From: Euphorbia lathyris
Lineage: Eukaryota; Streptophyta; Magnoliopsida; Malpighiales; Euphorbiaceae
Assembly (NCBI RefSeq): GCF_963576675.1
Contig: NC_088911.1
Location: forward strand, 30,860,501 to 30,924,500
DNA: 64,000 nt
Direction of reading: 5' to 3'
A program made the translations under genes and the position numbers. Each line of letters begins with the position of its first letter. The first letter of the stretch is position 1. Below the pieces are notes generated by a model. It worked only from the letters and a program-made list of their open reading frames with translations, had not been told where the DNA came from and did not search any database. Shown here piece by piece: positions 22,597 to 34,373 of this stretch.

Positions 22597-25500
22597 CTAT
22601 TTCTTTCTGTTGACTTGGGCAATATTATCTTTGCCTTTTACCTTGGCGTGTCTTTGTTGCTGCTGACTACCAGATGCTTCTCCTGTGTGCTGAGTTCTAT
22701 CAGCTTGTTCTTTCTCCCCCGTTGTTCCAGCATCGGGCGGAGGAGGAATGAAGGTGTCGTTGAGAGCAGCACGAGTTAACCTCACGGAATATGCCTTAAG
22801 CCTTTTCGTGCTTTCATTAAGACCATCAAAAACGGGAACACCATCATCCAAGACAGAATCGGGAATCCTGACCGAGGCACTGAGCATACTCAGAATATAT
22901 TCTTGAGACTTCCCAACCTAGGTGATAGTATCAGTCAGCATGGCATAAGCTTAATGAAACATCTTAAGCAAAGCCGAATCGTAATACTGACGTTGAGCAT
23001 TCGTGTGACATGCATGTTTGAAGATGGATTGGGAGTATTGCAGAAGCTCATTTGTCTTGAGTTGGTCAGTTTCCATCTCTTCCTTACTCAATTTGAGTAG
23101 ATGGACAGCCTCACTAATTTGCTCAATGGAGCATTGGGAGGTGGAAGAGAGTTGCTCGTTGGTTCTGGCTTGTTCAGAATGAAGCTGGGTAAAGAGGTGA
23201 TGAACCTCAGCAGAGGTTGCATACATTGAGTTCGCAGCTGACAGGTTTTGAAGTTGATCCTGGAGAGAGTTCATGTGATTTACCATAGTCAGCTGGAGTT
23301 CAGCCAGCTTTACTAGTGATTCCTGCTTGGGCTGTTGAGACTGGAGAGATGTCATGACACTCAGAAGATCCTTAAGACCTTTGATTTCGGTGAGAAGCTG
23401 AGTGACAGAGGAAAGTTGAGTTTGCTCAACATGAACTGACCCAGCGGCTTCGACATTGGATTGATGAAGGTCCTGGAGTAAGGCTTGAGCTGAGTCAATG
23501 ATTCTTCGACCAGACTCAGTGGCGTGCAGGTAAGTGTAGGATCCATCAATGTTTGGCCCAGATGCCAGAATATGAGTAGCACCAGATGGAGGAGGTGTTT
23601 GGTGTTGTTCATTATTTGAAGTGCCAGCATGGTCAGTGGCTGGACTTTTAGTAGGAATTGACTGGTTGATATTCTGCACTTGAGGATGTGGAAGAGGTTG
23701 ATCGGCAGAGTCATTTAACTGCTCAGAGTCAGGCTGAAGCTGACTAGTTTGAGGAGGTTGAGGAGTTTCAGAACTGACCTGAGCAGGTTTTTCCTTTGCT
23801 ATCTCAGTATGTTGAGGAGCAGGAACTTCGAGCACTTGCTCGGTATGAACTTGACCTTGAGTAGCAGTTGAGTCGGCATGTTCCTTAGGTTGAGAAACAG
23901 AGGCTTGATTTTTCTGGTGCTCTCTTGGAGAAGACTTAGTGGGATTGGAGAAGAATTTGAATTGCATGTCAGAGAGATCAGTGATGGGATCCCGTAGAGG
24001 TGAGTCATCCAGAAGGTCAATAACTGGGGATTTATGAGCCTTTTTCTTAAGTCTCCTTAATTTCTTAGTCTTTGGAGGAGAGGGGTCAGCTTGAATAGAG
24101 TCAAGAGATTCAGAAGGTGAATTTACCCCTAGGTCAGCATGATCCTTTGCTGTTGGCTCAGCTTGTTCTTCAACCTGCTCAGTGTTAGTTGTCTCATGTT
24201 GCTCAGCATTTGCTGTCTCCTCAACATCAAACTGTCCTCCGAGATTACCCAATTCTTCTTCATCTTGGTCTGTGGGGGTTTTCTCAAGATCAATGCCTTG
24301 ACTTCTCATAAAATATGAGTCTTCAGAGATGACGACGTCAAGTGGGGATGCATCAATAGGACTCAACCTAGAGGAGATCTTCTTCTTCTTTCTTAAAGGC
24401 TGCTCAGGAGTGTCCTCTTTTTCTTCTTCCTCAGGCTCAGCTTGCCTTTTGAGGTTTTCTGCTGACTTAGGCCCAACCCGACCTTGTTCAACTTGAGACT
24501 TTGTTCCTTTGGCCACAAACCGAATCTTTTTCGGGGCAGCATCAGTGTCTTTGGAAGAGGTTTGAATAGCTTTCCTCTTTCTATCTTGCTTATCAGCGTG
24601 AGCTTTCCTTACTTTCTTCCCTTCTCTAGTCAGCATCCCCTGTGGTTCCTTATCCACTACCCCCTTTCCTTTCTTAGGTACAATCAGTTGGTCAAAGGCC
24701 AGACCGAACAATGCAGCTGCAGTAATCTCAGTCCCCCAGACTTCAATTTCCTCAACCAAGCTCACCTGATAGTCTTTGAGGATTTTGGTGATAAGTGAGC
24801 CTAACCTAAGGGTTCCAGTACTTCGTTGAAAACCACCGATGAGAAAAACTGGCATATTGATCGGCTGGTAGGTCAGCATGTGCCAAATGAAGCACTGCTC
24901 GAAGTTAGACGCTGAAGACGTGGAGTTGACCTTTGGAAAGAGGAAGTTGGTCAGTATGTAGTGTGCCATTTTCTAACGCTGGCCCATGGAAGTACTAGCG
25001 ATTTCCCCTGAATGACCGGCGGGTTTGCAAAACTCAGTGGGATACTTAATCTTACCGTGGTCATTCGTTGTTCTGAGTTTAGCTCCTTCGGTTTTCAGCT
25101 TGAGCAATTTGGCAAGGTAAGGAGGGTTGATAAATATGGCTTTCCCTTTGACCTTGGTGACCATGTAGTCACTGTTATCATCAGCAGCTCTCAAGTTAGC
25201 GTAGAATTCCTTCACCAACTCTGGGTAAGTGGCTTCTCGAATAGAGAATAGCTCGGTCCAACCATTCTTAGAAATCCACTCGTAGAAGGGTTGCTTAGCT
25301 TCAACAAATCCCTTCGAGAACCATCGAGAGTCGTCAACCTTGTATCCCCTTACACTCTCGTAGACCGGTGTGTAGGTTCTCTCTATTGGTTTCTTCCCTT
25401 TGTCCTTCTATTTCTTTGACGATGTAGCTTGGTCAGCCTGGGGTTTCTTGCTTGGGGTAATGACCTTAGAATGGTCATGCTGACCATGTTCTTGAGACTT

Positions 25501-25605
25501 GGTGGGAGTCTCGCTATATTCCTGCTGAGCAGGAGATGGAGGGTTTTCATCGGAGCGGTTATCATCGTAACCGGCACCGGAGATATTTTGAGAATCGTTA
25601 GACAT
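22597..25605 (-). pseudogene. Third ORF of the Copia element (envelope-like region of Sirevirus type)
   Basis: Reading starts at MSNDSQNISGAGYDD (25605) and passes a Lys/Ser-rich stretch. A domain follows with EFYANLRAADDN and KGKAIFINPPYLAKLL (25000-25220), resembling the putative plant transposon protein domain. A long 672-codon frame (24969-22951) is rich in Lys, Glu and Gln, with basic patches (KKIR, KKKKISSR) and a C-terminal coiled-coil-like half. The end is at 22597 (AKVKGKDNIAQVNRKK). Stops near 25405, 24970 and 22950 break it. No membrane span is obvious, so 'envelope-like' describes position only. Function is unknown. Confidence 0.65.
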
Positions 25606-26114
25606 GATTCTTAGAGATTTTTGAGAGGTTTGGGATTTTTAGAGAGATAGAATTTAATTGCCAGAATTTCTAAGTGTAAAGAGGTAGAAGTGGGAATTTC
25701 ATCCGCTATTTATAGGGGTGTCGAGTTGATCTGAAGCGTTGAGGTGGCGGTTTGACCTCGAGATAATCAACCGACAATGATTCTGGTATTTATGACACAA
25801 TCGGCGTATGTGTTTTCTAATTATTGCGCTTACGTCATCCTAGGTGGCTATTTAATGCGCGTGCTAATATTAATTCTACAACGGATCTTTTACTCAGCAT
25901 TAAGAATGTCATACGTCTGGTATTCTGAGTAGTCAGTTTTACAGAATAATTATTCGTGTGCTCAGTAACTCAGCTTAAGATAATCACTGAGTGAGTACAT
26001 CTACTCAGCATGGGGGATTTCATATCATGTTATACTCAGAGTTGCAATAGTTACTAATTTAGCACGAATCACTCAGCATGGTAATCACTCAACGTTTAAT
26101 TTAAACATAGAATT

Positions 26115-29100
26115 TTATTGAAGAGGATTAAACATACCGATAGCTTCTCTAAGTATGTTGAATTGGTCACGAGCCAGTGGCTTGGTGAAGATATCAGCAA
26201 GCTGCTCATCCGTTGGGACATAAGTCAGCTTGATCTCTCCCTTGAGTACATGATCTCTTATGAAGTGATGCCTTATGCTGACATGCTTCATCCTGTTGTG
26301 CTGGATTGGGTTCTTTGATAGGTCAATGGCACTTTTTTTGTCACATTTGACTTCAATTGTTTTAGTCTGAACACCATAATCTTCCAACTATTGCTTAATC
26401 CAGAGGACTTGAGCAACACAGCTTCCAGCAGCAATGTACTCAGCTTCAGTGGTTGACAGGGCCACTGACGACTGCTTCTTACTGAACCAAGACACAAGAC
26501 AGCTCCCAAGGAAATGACATCCTCCAGAGGTGCTTTTTCGTTCAAGCTTGTCTCGTCCGTAGTCAGCGTCAGTGTATCCAATGAGTGTGAAATCATAAGT
26601 ATTGGGATACCATAAACCTGCATTCACTGAGCCTTGCAAATATCTAAGGATTCTTTTTACAGCTATGTAATGAGATTCCTTAGGGTTAGATTGATATCTA
26701 GCACAATAACATACTGAGAACTGAATGTCCGGCCTACTAGCAGTTAAGTAGAGTAGAGAGCCAATTATACCTCGGTACAATTTGCTGTCTACTGACTTAC
26801 CATTTTCATCAGCGCAGAGGACAGTGTCAGTGCCCATTAGGGTAGATATTGACTTACAGTTCTCAAGCTCATACTTCTTCAATATCTCCTTAGCATACTT
26901 GGTTTGACTGATGAAGATTCCATTTTTCGCTTGTTTGATTTGAAGTCCAAGGAAGAAGTTGAGTTCTCCCATCATTGACATTTCAAACTCAGTCTGCATC
27001 TGCTTACTAAATTCCTTGCACATGGACTTATTAGTGGCACCAAAAATAATGTCATCAATATATATCTGAGCCAGTAGGGTATCTTTACCCTTCCTCTTAA
27101 TGAATAAGGTTGTATTAGCTTTACCTCTGACATAATTTCTAGTCAGCAAGAACCTGGTCAGCCTCTCATACCAAGCACGTGGTGCTTGCTTGAGACCATA
27201 CATAGCCTTTTTGAGCTTATAAATGTGGTTTGGGAACTTGGGATCCTCAAACCCTGGAGGCTGATTAACATAGACTTCCTCGTTTATAACTCCATTAAGG
27301 AATGCACTCTTAACATCCATTTGAAATAACTTAAAGTTCATGTAACTAGCATATGCACATAAAATTCTTATAGCCTCTAGCCTTGCCACTGGGGCGAAGG
27401 TCTCACCGTAGTCAATACCTTTTTACTGACTGTAGCCCTGAGCTACAAGTCTTGCTTTGTTCCTGACTACGTTCCCTTGTTCATCTAGCTTGTTGCGGAA
27501 GACCCATCTTGTTCCTATGGTCTTCTGGCTTCTTGGGTTTGGCACTAAGTCCCATACTTCATTTCTTCTGAACTGATCAAGTTCTTCTTACATTGCACCC
27601 ATCCAGAATTTATCGTGCTCAGCTTCAGACAAGTTCTTTGGTTCCAGAACTGAGATGAATGCTACATTGCTGAGGTATCTCCTGAGTTGATTTCTGGTCA
27701 TCAGGGTGTTTTCAGCAGCACCAAGAATAACACTCTCTGAGTGTCCTCTTGGTATTCTGATCTCCTTTGGTAGAGTGATGTCTTGAGCTGGTTATGATTG
27801 GTCAGTGAAGACAATTTGAGTTTCGCTTTTACCTTTGGTCAGCCCTTGAGGTAATGACTCTGCAGGTATAGATTGGTCAGTGAAGACAATTTGAGTTTCG
27901 CTTTTACCTTTGGTCAGCCCTTGAGGTAATGACTCAACGGCTGTTTCTTGGTCAGCAGGTGCTGAGTGTGGATCATCCTCAGTCAGCTGCTTGTCTTTTC
28001 CTGCAAGGTTAGTTTCATCGAACTCAACGTGTACGGACTCTTCTAAGACCTGAGTTCGTTTATTGAAAACTCTATATGCTTTGATGTTTGTTGAGTAACC
28101 TAAAAAGTTTAGCTTCATCAGCTTTTGAATCAAACTTAGCAAGGCTGTCTTTAGTATTTAGAATGAAACATTTACAGCCGAAGGCACGAAAGTATCCAAT
28201 GTTGGGTTTTCGTCCTTTTCAAAGTTCGTAGGGAGTCTTCTTTAATATGGGTCTGACTAGAGCCCTATTAAGTATGTAGCAAGCTGTGTTGACAACTTCT
28301 CCCCAAAAGTACTTCGGAAGCCTATTCTCACTCAGCATTGTCCTGGCTATTTCAACCAAGGTTCTATTTTTCCTCTCAACTACCCCATTCTATTGAGGCG
28401 TTCTAGGAGCAGAAAAATTATGGTCAATGCCGCTGGCTTCACAGAATTCAACAAACTGTTGATTTTTGAATTCTCCACCATTATCACTTCGGATGTGAGC
28501 TAACTTTATGTCTTTATCATTTTCAAGTTTTCTTACTAATATTGAAAACGTCTCAAAGGTTTCATCCTTGCTACTCAGCAAGATGATCCAAGTGTACCGA
28601 GAAAAGTCATCTACAATGACCAAGGAAAATCTCCTACCACCCAAGCTCAGCGGCTGGACTGGTCCGAAGAGATCCAAGTGTAGCAACTCGAGTGGACACT
28701 TGGTTGAGACAATGTTTTTACTGTGAAAAGATTTTTTAGTTTGTTTTCCATACTGACAAGCATTGCATAATTGATCCTTTTCGAACTTAAGTTCTGGCAG
28801 TCCCTCAACTAATTGCTTTCTTGCTAATTTGGCCAGGAGGTCCATGCTTACATGTCCAAGTCTCTTGTGCCATAGCCAAGAATTTTCTTCCTTTGACACT
28901 AAGCATACATTTTTTGAAAATTTCTTTTCCAAATTCAGCATAAAGACATTATCAACACGAGGGGGAATTAAAATTAATTCATTTGTTTTTCCCTCGAGTA
29001 TTTTACATCCAGTGTTATCAAATATAACTTTTCTACCGTTGTCACATAGCTGAGCTACGCTCAGTAAGTTATATTTAAGTCCACTGACTAGGGAGACTGA

Positions 29101-29295
29101 CTCAATAGTAGGATTACCACCAACGGTTCCTGACCCTACTATCTTACCCTTTTTGTTGTCTCCGAAACTTACGCTTCCACCTCGTTTACGCACAAGTGTG
29201 ATGAACTGAGTTTCATCACCAGTCATATGCCTCGAGCATGCGCTGTCAATGTACCACATCTTTGACTTCCCAGCACACCTCAGGCTTACCTGCAA
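26115..29295 (-). pseudogene. Copia pol: protease, integrase, reverse transcriptase, RNase H
   Basis: The protease motif WYIDSACSRHMTG is near 29250. GAG-pre-integrase (WLWHKRLGHVSM) and the integrase core (LHLDLFGPVQ, FSRYTWIIL, SDNGGEF) run to 28390. After broken sequence with a linker (28142-27792) comes RT (27389-26388) with DVKSAFLNG, QPPGFEDP, YGLKQAPRAWY and the catalytic YIDDIIFG. RNase H follows, with SLLYLTASRPDIQF, TDADYGRD and STTEAEYIAA, and IRHHFIRDHVLKGEIKL to the end at 26115. Stops separate the pieces (for example near 28385, 27585 and 26388). In the linker a 75-bp unit is duplicated in frame (27796-27935). Confidence 0.93.
27796..27935. repeat. 75-bp in-frame tandem duplication in Copia pol
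   Basis: The segment starting GATTGGTCAGTGAAGACAAT at 27796 is repeated at 27871. The period is 25 codons, giving the repeated peptide SLPQGLTKGKSETQIVFTDQ. Confidence 0.9.
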
Positions 29296-29300
29296 TATAG

Positions 29301-31044
29301 CTAGTTATCTTTAGGTACCCAAGTCTTTTTGGGTCCTTGTTTGTTAGGCTCAGCAGGTGAAACATCATATTTAATCTTATTACGACACACTTGGATAGTG
29401 TGCCCATTTTTCCCACAGAAGTCACAATTGACCTTCCGTTGGGGATATCTCACTGGCTGGTCAGCACCCCCAATGCTGAGCATGCCAGCACACCTTTGTG
29501 GTGTGTCCTTTCTTCCCACAGAAATCACACTGGACATTCCGCTGAGGATTCCATCTCTGCTGACTAGTACTTCAGTACTGAGTGTTCAGAGGAATATTTC
29601 TTTTATTCGGAACCTTGAATTGGTTCTGAATAGATGTGATGTCCTTTCTCAGTTTCTTAGAATCTGTTTGGACCTCAGAGACAAACTTGTGTATAGTTTC
29701 TATGTTGCTATGCAAAGTTGAGTTGTCTTGGAGAAGATATCGAAGGTCACTGAGTTTGACCTCTTCAATCTCGTCACATCGCCTGCTGAGTGCTCTAACC
29801 TTCTTGTTACACTTCTTGATAAGTGTGTAGAGGTCACTCAGGGCATTTATCATTTCATTTCGGAGCAGGGGTAGTGATATTACCTCAGTTGAGTGTGCCT
29901 CATCGTCAGATGCAATGGAGGGGTCAGCATGCTCAGAAACACAAGGCTCAGCAAGCTCATCATCCATGAAGCAAATCTTTGCTGACTCAGTGGCATCAGC
30001 TTCTGATGATGATGACTCATCACTGTCACTCCAGGTTGCCACCATTGCCTTCTTGTTGTTCTTCTTTTCCTTCCTCAAGGTATGAAAGCTTGATTTGATA
30101 TGGCCAGTTTGATGTCATTCAAAGCATGTGATGGGCTTTGAGCTGTCCTTCTTGTACTTGCTGTCGCTGGACTCAGCTTTGTACTTGTCAAACTTCTTGT
30201 AAGGCTTCTTGGAATATTTATCATTCTTTCTGAACAGCCTTTTCATTTTTCTAGTGAACATGGCCATTTCTTCATCGTCTGTTGAGCTCCCATCAGTGGA
30301 GTCAGCTTTCATGACAAGAGACTTTTGCTTCTTGTCCTCAGACTTCTCCTTCACCTCAAAGATCTTCATTGAGATCTCATGGGTCAGCAGAGATCCAATG
30401 AGTTCATCATACTTGTAGGTGGTCAAGTCTTGAGCTTCCTCAACATCAGTTTTCTTGGCTTGCCAGCTTTTGGGAAGACTCCTCAGTATCTTCTTGACTT
30501 GCTCTTCCTCAGTAAAGATCTTGCCAAGTCTTTTGAGCTCGTTGATTATGTTTGTGAATCTTGAGTTCATTTCAGAGATTCCTTCATCATCATTCATTTC
30601 AAACAGCTCGTACAACCTCATGTTCTGGTTCACCTTGGACTCCCTAACTTTGTTGGTTCCTTCATAGGTGACCTCCAGTTTCTTCCAGATTTCCTGTGCT
30701 GACTCACAACCTGAAATTTTGTTGTACTCTACAGCATCTAACGTATAGTGAAGCATGTTTATAGCCGAAGCATGATTTTGTAGCTTCTTGAGGTCATCTT
30801 CTGTCCACTTAGTCTCAGCTTTAACAACCGTTTGGCCGTCAACAGTTTCAACAGGAACAAATGGGCCTTGGACTATAGAAAGCCATGCAGTCATATTTGT
30901 TGCCTGAATGAAGTTTTTCATTCTGTTCTTCCAAAAGGTGTAGTTAGACCCGAAGAACAAAGGAGGCCGAGTAATGGACAGTCCCTCAGGAAGAATCTGA
31001 GTTGTTTGATTTCCTGGAAGGAAATGAGTGCTGTTCTCAGCCAT
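29301..31044 (-). pseudogene. Copia gag
   Basis: The start codon is at 31044, about 60 bases after the primer site. Residues 1-309 contain the Copia gag core (ITRPPLFFGSNYTFWKNRMK, AQEIWKKLEVTYEGTNKVRE, LRSLPKSWQAK). The frame stops at 30112, inside a CCHC knuckle where one cysteine codon has become TGA (CFE*HQTGH). Reading resumes at 30078 with an acidic Ser-rich segment (SDSDESSSSEADATE) and a coiled-coil-like part. A second knuckle, CDFCGKNGHTIQVC, lies near 29410. At least two stops make it non-functional. Confidence 0.9.
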
Positions 31045-31092
31045 TGTGGGGATCAGCTAAAGATAGTTATATCTTGCTCAGTGAGCTTTTAA

Positions 31093-31104
31093 GCTCTGAT
31101 ACCA
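31093..31104 (-). other. Copia primer-binding site
   Basis: The minus strand reads TGGTATCAGAGC two bases after the 5' LTR. This is complementary to the 3' end of initiator tRNA-Met, the standard Copia primer. Confidence 0.92.
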
Positions 31105-31106
31105 TT

Positions 31107-32439
31107 TGTTGGTCCTATGTAACGTGACAAGATTAGTTCCAATGGGGGGGATAGGAACTATTCAAAAAATTTGTCCGTTAAGGCTGACTTCTTTTCTTTA
31201 AGAAAAGGTTTACACAGCAGTGCTGAGTAGTTTAGGACACAAGCTTAGTCAACTGGTGACTAAGTCTGTTTCTTTTCTTGAGTCAGGAGATAGCACTTGA
31301 GTCTATTCCTGAACTCATCTTCCCAATGCACTTAACTCAGCGTGAGTTCGTTACTTAGTCAGTTTTATAGCAAGCAATATATAAAGGAGTTAAGGGTTAG
31401 AAATATGTTACTCAGCAGACATATCCTGGTTCGGCCTCTCCGCCTACGTCCAGTCCCCGGAACTCGTTCCGAGCTTTTTGAATCCTCTACTGAGCTCTTT
31501 AAAGGTAGAGCACGAAACCTTTTACAACAGAAGCCGAGTATACAAGAGTACCTTCCTTTATTCCTCTACTCACTCCTATTACTACCGCTGAGTACTATAA
31601 CCGAGTACTCAGCTTCTCCTTTCTATACTTCTAGAAATGATAAGTGTTTGTCCTAAACAACAATTGCTAAGACACTTTAGATGAATAAAATCACTCTAGA
31701 CTTTTACACAAGATTAGAATTGGTGTAAGATTTGCTTTGCTTTTCTCACAGAACTTCAAGTATCAATTTGGTCAGCGTTTCGACTTAATTGAAGATCTGC
31801 ATAGAATGAAGCATTTGAGAGGCCTATTTATAGTGACACTTCAAGCACCGGTGATTTCGAATTTCGAAATAACCGTTGGAGGCAAACGGCTTCCTGTCGC
31901 TTTCACTCAGTATGTGCTCAGTGTCCTCGGCCAATCAAATTCTTGTATCTTCTGTCTTTGCCAGTACTCAGCAGCTTTTCGTCAGATGGAACATAATGTT
32001 TTCACATTTATAGTAAAGTCTTCCAGACAGCTTACTGCGTCTTCTGAGCTTTACCCAAAGTAGAAATACTTTGTCTTCAAGTTTGTTCTGTTCTGCCGCT
32101 GACCTGACTACCTTGTCGCTCAACTCAGCAGCTTCGTCTTGAAGCCATTTAGATGAAGGCTTCTCGATCCTTCTTCATGCTGGGCTGGCGTTTTACTTAG
32201 AACGACTGCGTTTTGTCTTCCTGGGCCGTGAGGTCTTGATCCGTTGACTTAGGCTTGACTTCCTCTTGTGGGCCTTTAGGCTTTTTATCTTAATGTCTTA
32301 TAAATCAAATAACTCAACATTGAACAAACACATTAGTGTGAATAAATCAAAGCATTTAAATTTAATGTGTTAGAATATTTTTTATCACTTACATAAATAA
32401 TTTTGTCAAATCAAAATCATGTGGAAGGGTGTTTCAACA
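31107..32439 (-). repeat. Copia 5' LTR
   Basis: 1333 bp, TGTTGGTCC to TTTCAACA. A TATA box lies near 31824-31833 (minus strand CTATAAATAG). It is followed by CGCCC, the target duplication. Confidence 0.93.
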
Positions 32440-32444
32440 CGCCC

Positions 32445-32683
32445 CTCCCAAATCCGGCCGCTCCCCTATCTCCCATATCCCTCACCCCTACCGATCCCAA
32501 ATCCCCGCCCTCGCCCAAACCCCAGCCAAAGCCGACCGCACGCCCGTCGTCCTCCCCTGCGCCGCCCGATCCCTCTCCCTAGATCTCTCTCTCACCCTCA
32601 CGTTCGCTTCCTTCATCGCGCTCAGAGACGTTTTCGGTCAAAAGGCAACAACCCTTCTTCTTCAATTGACTAAAGTTTAGCAT
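32445..32683 (-). pseudogene. LINE-A ORF1, 5' part, and LINE 5' end
   Basis: This GC-rich segment lies between the Copia insertion and the right LINE TSD. Its minus-strand frame is Gly/Arg-rich and joins the 20743 frame once one CGCCC copy is removed. A TAG near 32580 interrupts it. The start codon was not resolved. Confidence 0.65.
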
Positions 32684-32702
32684 AGTTTTTTATCATTCTT
32701 CT

Positions 32703-33150
32703 TAATTTTTCATTTCAAATATCATATTTTTGTTTGTTTTTTTTTCTCCTAAGCCTCTAATTACTAGAAGTTTCAGTTTTGAATATAAAATTTAGTTAAT
32801 AGAATATTTTGTATTTCATCTGCATTTTAAATTTTTATTTGTAACGGTTTGAAAGTAATATTACAATTATTATTATTAGGGATAATGATTAAATTTGACC
32901 ATAACGTTTTAGAATAAGTGCAAATGTAGTTTTAATATATGAAACCGTGTAAATTTAACCTAAATGTTTTTAACCATGATCAATATTAGCTCCATGTTAC
33001 CGAAAATTTGTAAAAGTTGTTTTGATTTTTATTTAACTGTTTCAAACATTTTTATAAATTTTTTATTTGTAACTATATTATTAAATGAGTCTCTCAATTG
33101 GACCAGTTTTATAATTTAGTCTTTAATATATAAAAAAAATGATAAAAGGT
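32703..33150. other. AT-rich intergenic DNA
   Basis: This is host sequence to the right of LINE-A. No gene is seen. 32878-33010 resembles the terminal part of a short plant repeat (runs on 'aatttgaccataacg') but no partner end was found. Confidence 0.5.
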
Positions 33151-33154
33151 ACTA

Positions 33155-33544
33155 GAACATCTCCGATGCAAGCAACTTCATAAGTTGCATAAATCCAACA
33201 CATCATCCTAAAATATATTATTTTATTTTCACTCTTATTCACATCACTTTTGAGAAAATAAAAAATAAAAAATGCCCCAATGGTAAACAACTTCAAAAGC
33301 TGTCATCATGGTCCATAAATCATTGTTTTATATATAATTTATTTTAATTATAAATATTGTTATAAAAATGCACTAATAGTAGGCAACTAAATATTTATTT
33401 ATATTAAAAAGAAAGGAAAAAATATGATTGCCAAAAATATGAAACATTGCCATTAGAAACTAAACAATCTTGGTTATTCCAATAGAAGACACTCTTCCAA
33501 GCACCATGTCAAGCACCCATCCAAACACTCCATTGGAGATCCTC
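33155..33544. mobile_element. Candidate PIF/Harbinger-type MITE
   Basis: The left end GAACATCTCCGATG and right end CATTGGAGATCCTC are imperfect inverted repeats of the widespread 'GNNCATCTCCAATG' type. CTA (left) and TTA (right) flank it, compatible with a 3-bp TSD that has mutated. The interior is AT-rich with no convincing gene. Confidence 0.45.
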
Positions 33545-33646
33545 TTACATGTTTGAAAATAGAAATATAGGACCTGAAGATACTTATCCATGTAAATTTT
33601 ATACGTATGATTCATATAGGAGTTCATGTGGTAATCTTTGATTAAA

Positions 33647-34168
33647 GGCATAATACATCATTTGCCCCCTGAACTTGTCCAAAATGGTTGATTGACCCCT
33701 GAATTTTTAAAGTGTCTCGATAGCCCTCTGAACTTGCATAAAATGTTCAGTTAGCCCTCTGAACTTGCGTAAAATGTAATCAATTAATCATTCGGTTGTA
33801 AAAAAGTAAATCAAATGCGGAAGATATGTTACACGTGTCTTAAAATGTTATTACATACTTCACAAAATAGATTAAAACATGTTAAAAAAGAATTTCTTAA
33901 TTATTCAACTATAAAACATTTTCTTCGCTAATATTATAATTGCATACCCCGACTTTGGTCATTTTATTTTTTTAAGATTCGTGTAACATATCTTCCGCAT
34001 TTAACTTACTTTTTTACAACCGAATAATTAATTGATTACATTTTATGCAAGTTCAAGGGGCTAACTGAACATTTTATGCAAGTTCAAGGGGCTATCGAGA
34101 CACTTTGAAAGTTCGGGGGCCAATCAACTATTTTGGACAAGTTCAGGGGGCAAATGATGTATTAAGCC
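33647..34168. mobile_element. Mutator-like MITE with long inverted repeats
   Basis: The ends are GGCATAATACATCATTTGCC and, inverted at the right, GGCTTAATACATCATTTGCC. Complementarity runs inward for over 150 bp (ACTTGTCCAAAAT, GTTCAGTTAGCC, CAATTAAT, GCGGAAGATATGTTACACG). The flanks TTGATTAAA (33638-33646) and TTTATTAAA (34169-34177) match at 8 of 9, a likely 9-bp TSD. No coding capacity. Confidence 0.8.
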
Positions 34169-34373
34169 TTTATTAAAAAAAAAAAAAAGGCAAAATAAAT
34201 TTTATAATTGATTATGGTCAATGAAATACAAAATTTTATACTCTCATATCCAAATGGAGCTATCTGCAATTTTGAAATGAGCTAGCAGATATTTGATCCA
34301 ACAGCTAAGAATCAGTGCATTCCTTGAACAACCGAAACAGGCACAATTAGATAAAGCTGTTCTGTACTGAATC

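Larger units (their letters stand above)
20744..32439 (-). mobile_element. Ty1/Copia LTR retrotransposon with extra 3' ORF (Sirevirus-like), nested in LINE-A ORF1
   Basis: The LTRs (20744-22065 and 31107-32439) and the CGCCC duplication at 20739-20743 and 32440-32444 define it. The primer site TGGTATCAGAGC lies next to the right LTR and the polypurine tract next to the left one, so it runs right to left. Internal order is gag, protease, integrase, RT and RNase H, the Copia order. A further ~3-kb ORF region lies between RNase H and the 3' LTR, the layout of the Sirevirus group. Stops interrupt every frame, so this copy should not be autonomous. Confidence 0.95.
7694..32683 (-). mobile_element. 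L1-type LINE (LINE-A) split by three later insertions
   Basis: A direct repeat AGTTTTTATCATTCTTC (7676-7692; 32684-32701 with one extra T) brackets the whole block. A short T-run next to the left copy is the poly(A) tail read on the other strand, so the LINE runs right to left. Coding parts occur in order on the minus strand: ORF1 start (32445-32683), ORF1 middle (19422-20743), ORF1 end (11878-12645) and ORF2 (7747-11876). Inserted into it are a Copia element (20744-32439), a Gypsy element (12651-19416) and a small Mutator-like element (19478-19735). Removing these and their TSDs leaves about 6.25 kb, a normal full length for plant L1. Multiple stops and a frameshift make it inactive. Confidence 0.9.

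Noticed and set aside
33460..33651. 63-codon minus-strand ORF
   Set aside because: Spans the end of a candidate MITE and host DNA; no known domain.
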